The notes below the pieces were generated by a model. The model saw nothing but the letters and a program-made list of their open reading frames with translations. It ran no database searches and had not been told where the DNA came from. From positions 434,001 to 498,000 of the forward strand of contig JAQDQK010000001.1 of assembly GCA_027658995.1 (NCBI GenBank): a stretch of 64,000 nucleotides of DNA, given 5' to 3'. This document shows positions 29,076-40,221 of the stretch, in pieces. The translations under genes were made by a program, and so were the position numbers. This stretch comes from Propionibacteriaceae bacterium AM104-82. GTDB taxonomy: Bacteria > Actinomycetota > Actinomycetes > Propionibacteriales > Propionibacteriaceae. Each line of letters opens with the position of its first letter. Within the stretch, counting starts at the first letter, position 1.

Positions 29076-29600
29076 CTAGGAGATGTCGGTGTGGAGGCGC
29101 ACCAGCTTCACATGGGTGCCCTCCTCATCGACGGCGACCTCCTGGTGGGCGCCGTCGCTGGCCCAGCCGCCCGCGACGAGGAACTCCCGCAGGGAGTCGT
29201 TGGCGGCGGGAACCCAGATCGTGGCGACCTCGTAGCCGTCGGTGCGCAGCGTGTCGACCGCGGCGTTGATCAGCCGCGACCCGTGGCCCTTGCCGCGCTG
29301 CTTCGGGTCGACGATGAACTCGCCGATGGTCCCGGTGCGCTCGCCCGCGTCCGGGTCGCCGCTGGGGCCGGTCACCGCGAAGCCGACCACGCCCGGGTCG
29401 CCGATCGCCACCAGCACCCGGAAGTGGGCGAGCGGGGGCCGCGCGATCGCCTCGTGCCAGGCCCGGCTCGCCTCGTCGGCGCCGGTGGCCTGCACCGCGT
29501 TTGCGAGGGACTCGGTCTCCGACCACGCCCGTCGCTGGATGCGCGCGAGGTCGACGGCTTCGGAGGGCAGGGCGAGGCGGACGGTGTCTGTGACGGACAT
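29076..29600 (-). CDS. GNAT family N-acetyltransferase
   Basis: A 174-residue acetyltransferase. The acetyl-CoA loop is seen in GEFIVDPKQRGKGHGSRLINAA (Q/R-x-x-G-x-G/A), followed by TIWVPAANDSLREFLVAGGW. The substrate is unknown. ATG 29600 is favoured because TACGAT stands exactly 7 nt upstream on the minus strand; the longer in-frame extensions to 29609 and beyond have no ribosome-binding site. It is divergent from rnj with only 31 bp between starts. Confidence 0.82.
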   Translation of the reverse strand: MSVTDTVRLALPSEAVDLARIQRRAWSETESLANAVQATGADEASRAWHEAIARPPLAHFRVLVAIGDPGVVGFAVTGPSGDPDAGERTGTIGEFIVDPKQRGKGHGSRLINAAVDTLRTDGYEVATIWVPAANDSLREFLVAGGWASDGAHQEVAVDEEGTHVKLVRLHTDIS

Positions 29601-29607
29601 GGCGCCC

Positions 29608-29624
29608 ATCGTATCCATTAGCCT
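29608..29624. promoter_or_regulatory. back-to-back -10 boxes for two leaderless genes
   Basis: On the minus strand TACGAT (29608-29613) is 7 nt from ATG 29600. On the plus strand TAGCCT (29619-29624) is 7 nt from ATG 29632. Both starts lack a ribosome-binding site, so both transcripts may be leaderless and the two promoters must share an upstream region of only a few bases. Confidence 0.5.
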
Positions 29625-29631
29625 TGGCCCC

Positions 29632-31308
<1,677 letters not shown>

Positions 31309-31322
31309 CCGCGGGGGCCGGT

Positions 31323-31351
31323 TTGACCGGCCCGCCCACGGCACGTAAAGT
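31323..31351 (+). promoter_or_regulatory. promoter of rplU-rpmA
   Basis: TTGACC (31323-31328) and TAAAGT (31346-31351) with an ideal 17-nt spacer. Confidence 0.8.
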
Positions 31352-31366
31352 AGTCCATCGGTGCTT

Positions 31367-31398
31367 TGCCCCTGAATGTTCCGCATTCGGCTGGGGCA
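31367..31398 (+). promoter_or_regulatory. structured 5' leader of rplU
   Basis: TGCCCC/GGGGCA outer arms (31367-31372 and 31393-31398) enclose GAATG/CATTC inner arms (31374-31378 and 31384-31388). This makes a two-step hairpin in the 80-nt leader, upstream of the ribosome-binding site. It is a candidate L21 autoregulatory site. Confidence 0.5.
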
Positions 31399-31433
31399 CC
31401 CATGAACTTATTGAGAACGAAGGTAGGTCAGTC

Positions 31434-31742
31434 GTGTACGCGATTGTGCGCAACGGTGGTCGTCAGCACAAGGTTGCTGTCGGCGACGTCCTGGACATCG
31501 ATCTGGTGTCCGAAGAGGTCGGCGGTACCGTCACCCTGCAGCCGCTGCTGCTGGTCGACGGCGACAAGATCACCTCTGATGCCAAGGGCCTCGGCAAGGT
31601 GTCCGTCACCGCCGAAGTTCTCGGGATGACCAAGGGCCCGAAGATCCGGATCCTGAAGTACAAGAACAAGACCGGTTACAAGAAGCGCCAGGGGCACCGT
31701 CAGCGGTACACCCAGGTCAAGGTCACCGACATCAAGGCCTGA
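31434..31742 (+). CDS. rplU: 50S ribosomal protein L21
   Basis: A 102-residue L21, a 23S rRNA-binding protein, with [17 protein letters not shown] at the N-terminus and the C-terminal [16 protein letters not shown] patch. GTG 31434 is the start; AAGGTAGGT stands just upstream and upstream codons are not L21-like. It is followed 12 bp later by rpmA, the usual pair. Confidence 0.97.
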   Translation: MYAIVRNGGRQHKVAVGDVLDIDLVSEEVGGTVTLQPLLLVDGDKITSDAKGLGKVSVTAEVLGMTKGPKIRILKYKNKTGYKKRQGHRQRYTQVKVTDIKA

Positions 31743-31754
31743 GGGAGATCAGAC

Positions 31755-32006
31755 ATGGCACACAAGAAGGGCGCGTCCTCGACGCGCAACGGTCGTGATT
31801 CGAACGCTCAGCGCCTCGGCGTGAAGCGCTACGGCGGTCAGCTCGTAGGCGCAGGCGAGATCATCGTCCGCCAGCGTGGCACCCACTTCCACCCCGGCGA
31901 CGGCGTCGGCCGTGGCGGCGACGACACGCTTTTCGCGCTCGTCGAGGGTCACGTGGAGTTCGGTGTGAAGCGCGGCCGCCGCGTCGTCAACATCGTTCCC
32001 GCCTGA
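31755..32006 (+). CDS. rpmA: 50S ribosomal protein L27
   Basis: An 83-residue L27, located near the peptidyl-transferase centre. It starts [22 protein letters not shown], the mature-type N-terminus, so no protease-removed extension as in Firmicutes is present. GGGAG precedes the ATG. Confidence 0.97.
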   Translation: MAHKKGASSTRNGRDSNAQRLGVKRYGGQLVGAGEIIVRQRGTHFHPGDGVGRGGDDTLFALVEGHVEFGVKRGRRVVNIVPA

Positions 32007-32030
32007 TCGCGGCAACAACCACTTATTCGA

Positions 32031-32066
32031 CCGAGGCTCGCCCGTTGGGGCGGGCCTCGGTTGTTT
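32031..32066 (+). terminator. terminator after rpmA
   Basis: 13-bp stem (32031-32043 with 32048-32060, one T-G wobble) with a 4-nt loop, followed by TTGTTT. It lies 23 bp before the obgE start, so obgE needs its own promoter or readthrough; TAGACT at 32073-32078 is a candidate -10. Confidence 0.85.
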
Positions 32067-32088
32067 CACGGATAGACTTGGCCGCGCT

Positions 32089-33600
32089 ATGGCTATTCCC
32101 TCCTTCGTAGACCGCGTCAAGCTGACCGTCCAGGCCGGCAACGGCGGGCACGGCTGCGCCTCCATCCACCGCGAGAAGTTCAAGCCGCTCGGCGGCCCCG
32201 ACGGCGGCAACGGAGGTGAGGGCGGCTCCATCATTCTGAAGGTCGACGACTCGCTCTCCACGCTCGTCGAGTACCACCGCCAGTCGGTGCGCAAGGCCAC
32301 CAACGGCCAGCCCGGAAAGGGCGACTTCCAGCACGGCGCACGCGGCGAGACCATCGTGCTGCCCGTGCCTGCGGGCACCGTCGTCACCGACGTCGACACG
32401 GGCCAGGTGCTCGCCGACCTGACCACCCCCGGCGACGAACTCGTCGTCGCGCAGGGCGGAAGGGGAGGCCTCGGCAACGCGGCGCTCGCGACCGCATCGC
32501 GCAAGGCGCCCGGCTTCGCGCTGCTCGGCGAGGAGGGCGACTCGCACCTCATCCAACTCGAGCTGAAGGTCGTCGCAGACGTCGGCCTCGTCGGCTTCCC
32601 CTCAGCGGGCAAGTCGTCGCTGGTCGCCGCGATCTCCCGCGCCCGGCCCAAGATCGCCGACTACCCGTTCACGACGCTGGTGCCGAACCTCGGCGTCGTG
32701 GTGGCGGGTGACGTGACCTACACCGTCGCCGACGTGCCCGGCCTGATCGAGGGCGCCTCGGAGGGTCGCGGCCTCGGCTTCGACTTCCTGCGCCACATCG
32801 AGCGCTGCCAGGCCATCGTCCACGTCATCGACCTCGGCACATACGAGCCGGGCCGCGACCCGGTCGACGACCTGGAGGTCATCGAGGCGGAACTGGAGGC
32901 CCACGGCGGCCTCGAGGACCGCGTCCGCCTGATCGCGCTGAACAAGGTCGACCTGCCGGACGCGCACGAGCTCGCCGAGATCGCCAAGCTGGAACTGGAG
33001 CGGTTCGGCTTCCCGATCTTCGTGATCTCCACCAAGACCGGCGAGGGCCTCAACGAGCTGAAGTTCGCGATGGCCGACATCGTCGCCGCCCGCCGCGCGG
33101 CGCTTCCCCCGGCGGAGCCGCGCACCGTGGTCCGCCCGAAGCCCGTCGCGTCGAAGAAGGGCGCCGTCGAGGAGTTCACCATCGTCAAGAAGGGCGACGG
33201 TGAGGGCGGCTTCGTCTGGCGCGTCAAGGGCGAGAAGCCTGAGCGCTGGATCAGGCAGACCGACTTCAACAACGCTGAGGCCGTCGGCTACCTCGCCGAC
33301 CGGCTCAACCGGATCGGCATCGAGACCAAGCTGCTCGAGATCGGCGCCCGCCCCGGCGACGCCGTCGCGATCGGCGGCGAGGACGCGGTGGTGTTCGACT
33401 TCGCCCCGCAGATCGAGATCGGCGCGGAGATCCTCAGCCGCCGCGGCGAGGACGTGCGGCAGGAGACCGAGCGGCCTTCGGTGACACGGCGCAAGAAGAT
33501 GGACTCGGAGTACCACGCCGCGCGTGCCGCGGTCGACTGGGCGACCACCGGAGTCACCCCCGGGGACAAGGGCAGCGACAAGGGGCCGGATGAGGCCTGA
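32089..33600 (+). CDS. obgE: GTPase ObgE/CgtA
   Basis: A 503-residue GTPase of ribosome assembly and stress control. The Obg domain has Gly-rich loops ([22 protein letters not shown]). The G domain shows [10 protein letters not shown] (G1), [10 protein letters not shown] (G3) and NKVD (G4). The C-terminal OCT domain and a charged tail typical of Actinobacteria follow. The stop overlaps the proB start region by 11 nt. Confidence 0.96.
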   Translation: MAIPSFVDRVKLTVQAGNGGHGCASIHREKFKPLGGPDGGNGGEGGSIILKVDDSLSTLVEYHRQSVRKATNGQPGKGDFQHGARGETIVLPVPAGTVVTDVDTGQVLADLTTPGDELVVAQGGRGGLGNAALATASRKAPGFALLGEEGDSHLIQLELKVVADVGLVGFPSAGKSSLVAAISRARPKIADYPFTTLVPNLGVVVAGDVTYTVADVPGLIEGASEGRGLGFDFLRHIERCQAIVHVIDLGTYEPGRDPVDDLEVIEAELEAHGGLEDRVRLIALNKVDLPDAHELAEIAKLELERFGFPIFVISTKTGEGLNELKFAMADIVAARRAALPPAEPRTVVRPKPVASKKGAVEEFTIVKKGDGEGGFVWRVKGEKPERWIRQTDFNNAEAVGYLADRLNRIGIETKLLEIGARPGDAVAIGGEDAVVFDFAPQIEIGAEILSRRGEDVRQETERPSVTRRKKMDSEYHAARAAVDWATTGVTPGDKGSDKGPDEA

Positions 33601-34684
33601 GGTCGAGGGCGCCAAGCGCGTCGTCGTCAAGGTCGGCTCCTCCTCCCTGACCGACGCCAAGGGGCGCCTCGACCCGGACCGGATCACGCAACTTGCCGAG
33701 TTGCTCGCGGCGAGCCACGCCCGCGGCGTCCGGGTGGTGCTCGTCACCTCCGGTGCCATCGCGGCCGCGCTTGGCCCGCTCGGCCTGCGCAGGCGCCCGC
33801 GCGACCTCGAGACCCAGCAGGCCGCCGCAGCCGTCGGGCAGGGCCTGCTGGTGCGCTCCTATTCCGACGCGTTCGCGACGCACGGACTGCTGGTGGCCCA
33901 ACTGCTGCTCACCGTCGAGGACGTGGTGCGGCCCAAGACCTACCGCAACGCGCTCAACACCATCTCGCGGCTGTTCCGGCTCGGCGTGGTGCCGATCGTC
34001 AACGAGAACGACACCGTCGCCACCCACGAGATCCGCTTCGGCGACAACGACCGGCTCGCCGCGCTGATCGCCCACCTGGTGCGCGCCGACGCGCTGCTGC
34101 TGATGAGCGACGTCGACGGCCTCTACACGGCCCACCCCGACACGCCCGGCGCGCGGCGCATCGACCGCGTCGAGGACATCTCCGAGTTGGACGTGGACAC
34201 CTCCCGGGTCGGCTCGAAGGTCGGCACCGGCGGCATGCGCACCAAGCTGATCGCCGCCGACATCGCGACGCAGGCGGGCGTCAGCGTCGTGCTCGGCCAC
34301 GCCGACCAACTCGGCCAGGCGCTCGCCGGTGAAAACGTCGGAACGTTCTTCCCCGCCCGCAGAAAGCGCCGCCCCCGCAGGCTGCTGTGGCTGGCCTTCG
34401 CCGCGGAGCCTCGCGGCTGGGTGCACGTCGACGAGGGCGCCCGCAGGGCCCTGACCACCAGGCATGCGTCGCTGCTTGCTGCGGGCGTCACCGAGGTAAG
34501 GGGAGCGTTCGCCGAGGGGGAGCCCGTCGAGATCGTCGGACCCGACGGCGAGCCCGTCGGCAGGGGCTTCGTCGGCTACTCCAGCGCCGACCTGGTCGGC
34601 GAACTCGGCCACTCCAGCGGCGAGGCGGGGCACCGCAATCTGCGCCCCGTCGTGCACCGCGACCACATGATGCTCGCCGACTGA
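33590..34684 (+). CDS. proB: glutamate 5-kinase
   Basis: A 364-residue enzyme phosphorylating glutamate in the first step of proline synthesis. The kinase domain shows [25 protein letters not shown] and [23 protein letters not shown]-terminal PUA domain (about residue 275 onward) is present, as in E. coli ProB, where the kinase is feedback-inhibited by proline. ATG 33590 lies inside the obgE 3' end after AGGGG. Together with proA downstream it makes a proline route opposite to the PutA catabolic enzyme at 8031-11372. Confidence 0.95.
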   Translation: MRPEVEGAKRVVVKVGSSSLTDAKGRLDPDRITQLAELLAASHARGVRVVLVTSGAIAAALGPLGLRRRPRDLETQQAAAAVGQGLLVRSYSDAFATHGLLVAQLLLTVEDVVRPKTYRNALNTISRLFRLGVVPIVNENDTVATHEIRFGDNDRLAALIAHLVRADALLLMSDVDGLYTAHPDTPGARRIDRVEDISELDVDTSRVGSKVGTGGMRTKLIAADIATQAGVSVVLGHADQLGQALAGENVGTFFPARRKRRPRRLLWLAFAAEPRGWVHVDEGARRALTTRHASLLAAGVTEVRGAFAEGEPVEIVGPDGEPVGRGFVGYSSADLVGELGHSSGEAGHRNLRPVVHRDHMMLAD

Positions 34685-34741
34685 GCACGCCTCACCCGGG
34701 GCGATTGGCCCGAGCGGGTGGGCGCCTCCTACGCTGGAGGC

Positions 34742-35338
34742 GTGACTGACGTTTTCGGGTGGGTCGCCGCCGCCATCGGCCTGTCCGCGGGCATCCCCCA
34801 ACTCCTGCGCATCGTGCGCGCAAGCAGCAGCCTCGGCGTGTCCATGCGGCTGTGGCAGATCACCGCGGCGACCACCTGCGCGTGGGGCGTGCACGGCTTT
34901 CTGATCGGCGCACCCCAGATGCAGGTGCCCAATATCATCGGCGCGGCCATGTCGTTCTGGATCCTGATCTTCGTGCTGCGCGACAGGAAACAGGCGATCC
35001 TGCCGCAACTGGTGCTGCCGCTGCTGCTCGCCGCCGCCCTGGTCGGCGTCGAGGTGATGTTCGGCGCCGTGGTGTTCGGCCTCGTGGTTGTCGTGCCGCA
35101 GTTGATCGGACAGGTCGCCCAGTTGCGCTCCCTGCTGACCACTTCCAACCCCGCGGGCGTCTCGGCGGGCTTCCTTGCGATCTTCGTGTTCGGGCAGAGC
35201 CTGTGGTTCATCTTCGGGATCGCCTTCAACGACTGGGCCCTGATCATCTGCGCGGGCGGCATGGTCGCGATCGCCAGCATCAACCTGATCGTCTGCCTGG
35301 TGCGCCAGGCCCGCGCCAGGATGGCGCTCGCCGTCTGA
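34742..35338 (+). CDS. PQ-loop (SWEET-like) membrane protein
   Basis: A 198-residue integral membrane protein with about seven hydrophobic helices and two PQ-loop motifs, AGIPQLL near residue 16 and VVPQLIGQ near residue 121. That gives two three-helix repeats joined by a linker helix, the plan of PQ-loop/SWEET transporters. Substrate is unknown; small sugars or cationic amino acids are typical. GTG 34742 is the start, with TACGCT 6 nt upstream suggesting a leaderless transcript. It lies between proB and proA and is followed by an independent proA promoter. Confidence 0.75.
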   Translation: MTDVFGWVAAAIGLSAGIPQLLRIVRASSSLGVSMRLWQITAATTCAWGVHGFLIGAPQMQVPNIIGAAMSFWILIFVLRDRKQAILPQLVLPLLLAAALVGVEVMFGAVVFGLVVVVPQLIGQVAQLRSLLTTSNPAGVSAGFLAIFVFGQSLWFIFGIAFNDWALIICAGGMVAIASINLIVCLVRQARARMALAV

Positions 35339-35354
35339 GTAGTGGCCCGGCCGC

Positions 35355-35360
35355 TAGACT
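35355..35360 (+). promoter_or_regulatory. -10 box of a leaderless proA transcript
   Basis: TAGACT with 7 nt to ATG 35368 and no ribosome-binding site between. Confidence 0.5.
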
Positions 35361-35367
35361 CCGCCGC

Positions 35368-36609
35368 ATGGAATTCGTCGACCAGGCCGAAGCCGCGCGC
35401 GCGGCCTCCATCGAACTCGCCACCCTCACCCGTGACGCCAAGGACGCGGCGCTGCAGTCGATGGCCGATGCCGTAGCGGCCGCCGAGGCCGACCTGCTCG
35501 CGGCCAACGCCGTCGACGTGCAGGCCGCGCGCGACGCGGGCACCGACGAGTCGATCGTCGACCGGCTCGCCCTGACCCCGGCCAGGATCGCGGGCATGGT
35601 GCAGGGCCTGCGCGACCTCGCCGCGCTTCCCGACCCGATCGGCGACGCCGTGCGGGGCTGGCGGCTCGGCAACGGCGTGCGCGTCACGCAGGTGCGCGTC
35701 CCCTTCGGCGTGGTCGGCATCATCTACGAGGCGCGACCCAACGTCACCGCCGACGCCGCTGGCATCTGCCTGAAGTCCGGCAACGCGGCGCTGCTGCGGG
35801 GCTCGTCGTCGGCGCTGACCACCAACCGGGTCACCGTCGCTGCGCTTCGCCGCGGCCTCGAGGCGGCGGGTATCACCCCCGACGCGGTGCACCTGGTCGA
35901 GGGCGGCCGCGAGGTCACTGGCGACATGATGCGGGCCCGCGGGCTCGTCGACGTGCTGATCCCGCGCGGCGGGGCGGGCCTGATCCGCACCGTCGTGGAG
36001 GGCTCCACCGTTCCCGTCATCGAGACAGGCACCGGCAACTGCCACCTCTACGTCGACGCCGCCGCCGACCTCGACCAGGCCGTCGCGATCCTGCTCAACG
36101 CGAAGGTGCAGCGCCCGTCGGTGTGCAACGCGGCCGAGACGCTGCTTGTGCACCGCGACGTCGCGGAGGCCTTCCTGCCGCGCGCACTTGAGGCCCTCCA
36201 AGGGGCGGGGGTCACCGTGCACGGCGACGACGCCACCCGCGCGTTCTCCGACGAGGTGGTCGCCGCCACCGCCACCGAATACGACGAGGAGTACCTGTCG
36301 CTCGACCTGGCCGCGAAGGTCGTCGGGTCGCTCGAGGAGGCGATGGACCACATCCGCCGCCACACCACGGGCCACTCCGAGACGATCATCACGCGCGACC
36401 GGGACGTCGCCGACCGCTTCGTGGCGGGCATCGACGCGGCGGCGGTGCTTGTAAACGCGTCCAGCCGGTTCGTCGACGGCGGAGAGTTCGGCTTCGGCGC
36501 CGAGATCGGCATCTCGACGCAGAAACTGCACGCGCGTGGGCCGATGGGCCTGTCGGAGATGACAAGCTCCAAGTACGTCATCGAGGGCGACGGGCAGGTC
36601 CGCGCGTGA
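35368..36609 (+). CDS. proA: glutamate-5-semialdehyde dehydrogenase (gamma-glutamyl phosphate reductase)
   Basis: A 413-residue ALDH-like enzyme that reduces gamma-glutamyl phosphate in proline synthesis. [30 protein letters not shown] and the catalytic cysteine in [13 protein letters not shown] are present, with [22 protein letters not shown] near the C-terminus. The start follows the leaderless TAGACT-N7-ATG pattern. A weak hairpin AGTGCGC/GCGCACT (36615-36635) follows the stop. Confidence 0.95.
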   Translation: MEFVDQAEAARAASIELATLTRDAKDAALQSMADAVAAAEADLLAANAVDVQAARDAGTDESIVDRLALTPARIAGMVQGLRDLAALPDPIGDAVRGWRLGNGVRVTQVRVPFGVVGIIYEARPNVTADAAGICLKSGNAALLRGSSSALTTNRVTVAALRRGLEAAGITPDAVHLVEGGREVTGDMMRARGLVDVLIPRGGAGLIRTVVEGSTVPVIETGTGNCHLYVDAAADLDQAVAILLNAKVQRPSVCNAAETLLVHRDVAEAFLPRALEALQGAGVTVHGDDATRAFSDEVVAATATEYDEEYLSLDLAAKVVGSLEEAMDHIRRHTTGHSETIITRDRDVADRFVAGIDAAAVLVNASSRFVDGGEFGFGAEIGISTQKLHARGPMGLSEMTSSKYVIEGDGQVRA

Positions 36610-36655
36610 GGCAAAGTGCGCGCCCGGGGCGCACTCGTTGCTAGGATCGCGTGCC

Positions 36656-36784
36656 ATGAGCCTTCTTCTGGAGACCGCGCCGCTCGTGCCCAGCTGGGTG
36701 ATGGGCGCCATCGTGCTTGGCATCCTACTGTTCGCCCTGCTGTGGATCGTCGGCATGGGGTCGGGACGCCCGCACTCCAAGTGA
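36656..36784 (+). CDS. 42-residue single-pass membrane microprotein upstream of nadD
   Basis: The frame starts [20 protein letters not shown] and ends with a short Gly/Arg/Lys tail (GSGRPHSK), giving one transmembrane helix at about residues 13-34. TAGGAT lies 8 nt upstream, so the mRNA may be nearly leaderless. The stop TGA overlaps the nadD GTG as GTGA, so its translation probably drives nadD translation. It is too short for routine gene callers. The position and coupling argue for a real gene of unknown function. Confidence 0.65.
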   Translation: MSLLLETAPLVPSWVMGAIVLGILLFALLWIVGMGSGRPHSK

Positions 36785-37449
36785 CCTCCACAGAACTCGC
36801 GCTCGCGCGCGCCGGCCGCAGCCGCCCGTACCGTCTGGGCGTGATGGGCGGCACCTTCGACCCGATCCACCACGGCCACCTGGTCGCCGCCTCCGAGGTG
36901 GCAGCCAAGTTCGGCCTCGACGAGGTGGTCTTCGTCCCCACCGGCGTCCCGTGGCAGAAGCGGGACCGCGACGTCTCCATGGCCGAGGACCGCTACCTGA
37001 TGACGGTGATCGCGACGGCTTCGAACCCGCGCTTCTCCGTCTCCCGCGTCGACATCGACCGCCCCGGCGACACCTACACCGTCGACACGCTGCGCGACCT
37101 GCGCGCCGAGCGGGGCGAGAACACCGAGCTGTTCTTCATCACCGGCGCCGACGCGCTGCGCCAGATCCTGACCTGGCGCGGAGCGGAGCAGCTCTTCGAC
37201 CTCGCGCACTTCGTCGGCGTGACCCGCCCGGGCGTGCCGCTCACCGAGAACGACCTGTCGCACCTGCCCGAGGGAAGCGTCGACCTGCTCGAGGTCCCTG
37301 CGCTTGCCATCTCGTCCACCGACTGCCGCGACCGCGTCCGGGCGCAGCAGCCGATCTGGTACCTGGTGCCCGACGGCATCGTCCAGTACATCGCCAAGCG
37401 CGGGCTGTATCCCGCCACCGACTCGAAGGTTCCGCATGACCGTTCCTGA
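36781..37449 (+). CDS. nadD: nicotinate-nucleotide adenylyltransferase
   Basis: A 222-residue enzyme converting nicotinate mononucleotide to deamido-NAD. The signature [18 protein letters not shown] (HxGH) and the C-terminal [10 protein letters not shown] are intact. GTG 36781 is chosen because it overlaps the microprotein stop; the upstream in-frame extension is not conserved-looking. The coding end overlaps rsfS by 14 nt. Confidence 0.94.
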   Translation: MTSTELALARAGRSRPYRLGVMGGTFDPIHHGHLVAASEVAAKFGLDEVVFVPTGVPWQKRDRDVSMAEDRYLMTVIATASNPRFSVSRVDIDRPGDTYTVDTLRDLRAERGENTELFFITGADALRQILTWRGAEQLFDLAHFVGVTRPGVPLTENDLSHLPEGSVDLLEVPALAISSTDCRDRVRAQQPIWYLVPDGIVQYIAKRGLYPATDSKVPHDRS

Positions 37450-37819
37450 TCCCGTCCTGAGCCACGTAGGCGTCGCCGCGCAGGCGGCTGCAGACAAGCT
37501 CGCCGACAACATCGTCGCCTTCGACGTGTCGGAGCAGCTCGCGATCACCGACGTGTTCCTGATCGCCTCCGCGGGCAACGAGCGCCAGGTCGGCGCCATC
37601 GTCGACGGGGTCGAGGAGGCGCTGCTCAAGATCAAGGTCAAGCCGATCCGCCGCGAGGGCGACCGCGAGAACCGCTGGGTGCTGCTGGACTACATCGACT
37701 TCGTCGTGCACGTGCAGCACACCGAGGAGCGCACCCTGTACAGCCTCGAGCGACTCTGGAAGGACTGCCCCCAGATCCCGCTCGACATCGACGTCCCCGA
37801 GCGCGCCGACGACGAGTAA
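37436..37819 (+). CDS. rsfS: ribosomal silencing factor RsfS
   Basis: A 127-residue RsfS/Iojap protein that binds L14 and blocks 50S-30S joining in starvation. The core [22 protein letters not shown] and [14 protein letters not shown] are typical, followed by [14 protein letters not shown] 37436 lies inside nadD, a common nadD-rsfS arrangement. Confidence 0.95.
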   Translation: MTVPDPVLSHVGVAAQAAADKLADNIVAFDVSEQLAITDVFLIASAGNERQVGAIVDGVEEALLKIKVKPIRREGDRENRWVLLDYIDFVVHVQHTEERTLYSLERLWKDCPQIPLDIDVPERADDE

Positions 37820-37823
37820 GCCG

Positions 37824-38423
37824 GTGGCCCACGACCCGACGACCGACCTGGTGGTGCTGCGGCACGGCCAGACGGACTGGAACGCGCAGCGTCGCTTCCA
37901 GGGGCAGGCCGACGTCCCGCTCAACGCGAAGGGCGTCGCGCAGGCCGAGGCCGCCCATGCCCGCCTCCGGGGCCACCGCTTCGACGCCGTCTATGCATCG
38001 CCGCTGTCGAGGGCGCTGCGCACGGCCGAGATCGTCGCCCCCAACGCCGAGATCGGGCTCGACCCGAGGCTGATGGAGATCGACGTCGGCACCTGGTCGG
38101 GGCAGACGTGGGACGAGATCATCGCCTCGATGCCCGGCTACGAGCAGATGTACGCCAACGGCGTCGACTTCCGCCGCTCACCGACGGGGGAGACCCTCTC
38201 CGAGGTCGTCGGGAGGGCGCTGCCCGCGATCGAGGAGATCGCGGCGAACCATCCGGGGCAGACGGTGCTGATCGTCTCGCACGGCCTGCTGCTCAACCGC
38301 GTGCTGCACGCACTGCTCGGACTGAATGGACGCGTGCTCGGCGGCCTCGGCAACGCGCACTACTCGACGCTCGGGTTCGACCACGGCGCGTGGCGACTGC
38401 TGTCGCACAACGTGGGCGCCTGA
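37824..38423 (+). CDS. histidine phosphatase family protein (phosphoglycerate-mutase-like)
   Basis: A 199-residue enzyme of the RHG phosphatase superfamily. The catalytic LRHGQTDWN lies at residues 12-20, the proton-donor region is MEIDVGTWSGQ, and the second catalytic His is in VLIVSHGLLLN. The substrate is not defined; actinobacterial members next to nadD/rsfS are often annotated as broad phosphatases or glucosyl-3-phosphoglycerate phosphatase. The GTG start is 4 nt after the rsfS stop. It is convergent with hemQ. Confidence 0.85.
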   Translation: MAHDPTTDLVVLRHGQTDWNAQRRFQGQADVPLNAKGVAQAEAAHARLRGHRFDAVYASPLSRALRTAEIVAPNAEIGLDPRLMEIDVGTWSGQTWDEIIASMPGYEQMYANGVDFRRSPTGETLSEVVGRALPAIEEIAANHPGQTVLIVSHGLLLNRVLHALLGLNGRVLGGLGNAHYSTLGFDHGAWRLLSHNVGA

Positions 38424-38458
38424 CTGCGCCCGACAAACCTGCCAGGTGCCCGACCGGC

Positions 38459-39178
38459 TCAGACGCGCGGTTGGCGCCCGATCCACTCGGAGAGCTCGAC
38501 GCGGGGGCCCGTGAAGAACGGCGTCTCCTCGCGGACGTGCAGCCGGGCCTCGACGCCGCGCTGGTGGCGCATCGCGTCGGTCAGCCGGTGCAGTTCATCG
38601 GCCTCGAAGGCCAGGATCCACTCGTAGTCGCCGAGGGCGAACGACGACAGCGTGGAGGCCACGACATCGGGGAACTCGCGGCCCGCGACGCCGTGCTCGT
38701 AGAGCATCTTGGAGCGGTGCTCGTTGTCGAGGTAGTACCAGTCGTAGCTGCGCACGAACGGGTACACCGTCAGCCACGGCCGCGGCGCGAAGCCCGCGAA
38801 GCAGCTCGGCACGTGCAGCCGGTTGAACTCGGCGGGGCGGTGCACGGCCATCACGGACCACACCGGCTCCAGGTAGTCGCCGAGCGCGCTGCGGCGCAGG
38901 GCGTGGTAGCCGGCCTGCAGGTCGGCGGGGTCGTTGGCCAGCGTCCAGACCATCAGGTCCGCGTCGGCGCGGAAGCCGCCCACGTCGTACCAGCCCCGGA
39001 CGGTGACGCCCGTGGTCGCCAGGTCGTCGGCGGCCGCCGCGAGTGCGTCGGTGTCGCCCGGCAGCGGGGAGGCGGTCGCGAAGACCGAGTACATGGCATA
39101 CAGCGGCATCGCGTTGATGGCCTCGAGGTCGACGTCGACGGCGTCTCGCTCGTCGCGTCCTGGATGCTTGGTCGTCAT
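38459..39178 (-). CDS. hemQ: coproheme decarboxylase HemQ/ChdC
   Basis: A 239-residue chlorite-dismutase-fold protein performing the last step of the coproporphyrin-dependent haem pathway, decarboxylating Fe-coproporphyrin III to haem b. NAMPLYAMYSVF, RGWYDVGGFRADADLMVW and YPFVRSYDWYYL (with the catalytic Tyr region) are recognisable. ATG 39178 overlaps the hemH stop as ATGA. Being third in hemA-hemH-hemQ fits its role; its presence means that haem is made via coproporphyrin rather than protoporphyrin. Confidence 0.93.
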   Translation of the reverse strand: MTTKHPGRDERDAVDVDLEAINAMPLYAMYSVFATASPLPGDTDALAAAADDLATTGVTVRGWYDVGGFRADADLMVWTLANDPADLQAGYHALRRSALGDYLEPVWSVMAVHRPAEFNRLHVPSCFAGFAPRPWLTVYPFVRSYDWYYLDNEHRSKMLYEHGVAGREFPDVVASTLSSFALGDYEWILAFEADELHRLTDAMRHQRGVEARLHVREETPFFTGPRVELSEWIGRQPRV

Positions 39179-40221
39179 CGGGTGGCTCCTTCTGGTCGGG
39201 GCAGGCAGCAGGCACCGGTGGAGAACCGGCAGATGGTCTCGTCTGGCCGTTCACCGCGCGCGACGGCGGCGCGCTCCAGCAGCCGGTCGACCAGCAGCGA
39301 GGCGAAGCCCGCGTCGGGGCCGACCGTGGCGGCGCGCACGTAGGGAAGGCCGAGGTCGGCTGCGGTGGCGCGCGCCTCGGTGTCGAGGTCGTAGGCGACC
39401 TCCATGTGGTCCGAGATGAAGCCGATGGGGGCGGCGACGACCCCTGCGACGCCCTCGCCCTGCACCTCGGCGAGGCGGTCGTTGACGTCTGGCTCGAGCC
39501 ACGGGACGTGCGGCGCGCCCGAGCGGGAGCAGTAGGTCAGGTCCCAGCCGAGCTCCTCGCCCAACTCCCGGGAGGCGAGCGCGGCCACGGCCTCCGCGAC
39601 GCGCAGGTGCTGGGCGTCGTAGCGCGCGGCCGGCTCCCCGGTGGAGGAGGCCTCGTTCATGGCGATCGGGATCGAGTGCGTGACGAACAACACCCGGATC
39701 GGCGCATCGCCGAGCCCCTCGCGCAGGGTCTGGACGGCGGCCACCAGCGCGCGGGCGTTGGCCTCGGCGAACTCGGGAGCGTCCCAGAACGGGTCGACCT
39801 TGTCGACCCGCAGCGGGCTGCCGTCGGTGGCGCGGACCAGGTCCTCGCAGTACTGGCGGCAGCTCGAATAGGACTGATAGGCCGACGTCGCCAACCCGAG
39901 CACGCGCTCGTGCCCGTCGGCGACAAGCGCGTCGACCGTCTCGGCGAACAGCGGATGCCAGTTGCGGTTGCCGATCACGACCGGCACGTCGACGCCGCGC
40001 GCGGCCAGTTCGACGCGGACCGACTCCATCAGCGCCGCGTTCAACTCGTTGATGGGGGAGCGGCCACCGAACAGTTCGTAGTGCCCGGAGACCTGCACGA
40101 GCCGCTCGTCGGGGATGTTCTTGCCCGCCGTCGCGTTGCGCATGAACGGCAGCACGTCCTCCGGCTTGTCCGGGCCGCCGTAGGAGGCGAACAGGACCGC
40201 CGTGTACGGCGCGATGCTCAC
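39175..40221 (-). CDS. hemH: coproporphyrin ferrochelatase (CpfC)
   Basis: A 348-residue ferrochelatase inserting iron into coproporphyrin III. Motifs include FASYGGPDKPEDVLPFMRN, FVTHSIP (catalytic His) and IGFISDHMEVAYDLDTEA (catalytic Glu region). The C-terminal CRFSTGACC plus an internal SSCRQYC match the four cysteines that bind a [2Fe-2S] cluster in actinobacterial ferrochelatases, here spaced C-x6-C-C. GTG 40221 is the start because it overlaps the hemA stop (GTGA); a longer reading to 40284 lies inside hemA. Confidence 0.93.
   Translation of the reverse strand: MSIAPYTAVLFASYGGPDKPEDVLPFMRNATAGKNIPDERLVQVSGHYELFGGRSPINELNAALMESVRVELAARGVDVPVVIGNRNWHPLFAETVDALVADGHERVLGLATSAYQSYSSCRQYCEDLVRATDGSPLRVDKVDPFWDAPEFAEANARALVAAVQTLREGLGDAPIRVLFVTHSIPIAMNEASSTGEPAARYDAQHLRVAEAVAALASRELGEELGWDLTYCSRSGAPHVPWLEPDVNDRLAEVQGEGVAGVVAAPIGFISDHMEVAYDLDTEARATAADLGLPYVRAATVGPDAGFASLLVDRLLERAAVARGERPDETICRFSTGACCLPRPEGATR

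Noticed and set aside
34693..34720. Hairpin CACCCG/CGGGTG after proB as a terminator
   Set aside because: The stem is short, the loop is 16 nt and no T-run follows.
36615..36635. Hairpin after proA as a strong terminator
   Set aside because: Only a 7-bp stem without a T-run; it was noted but not called as a terminator.
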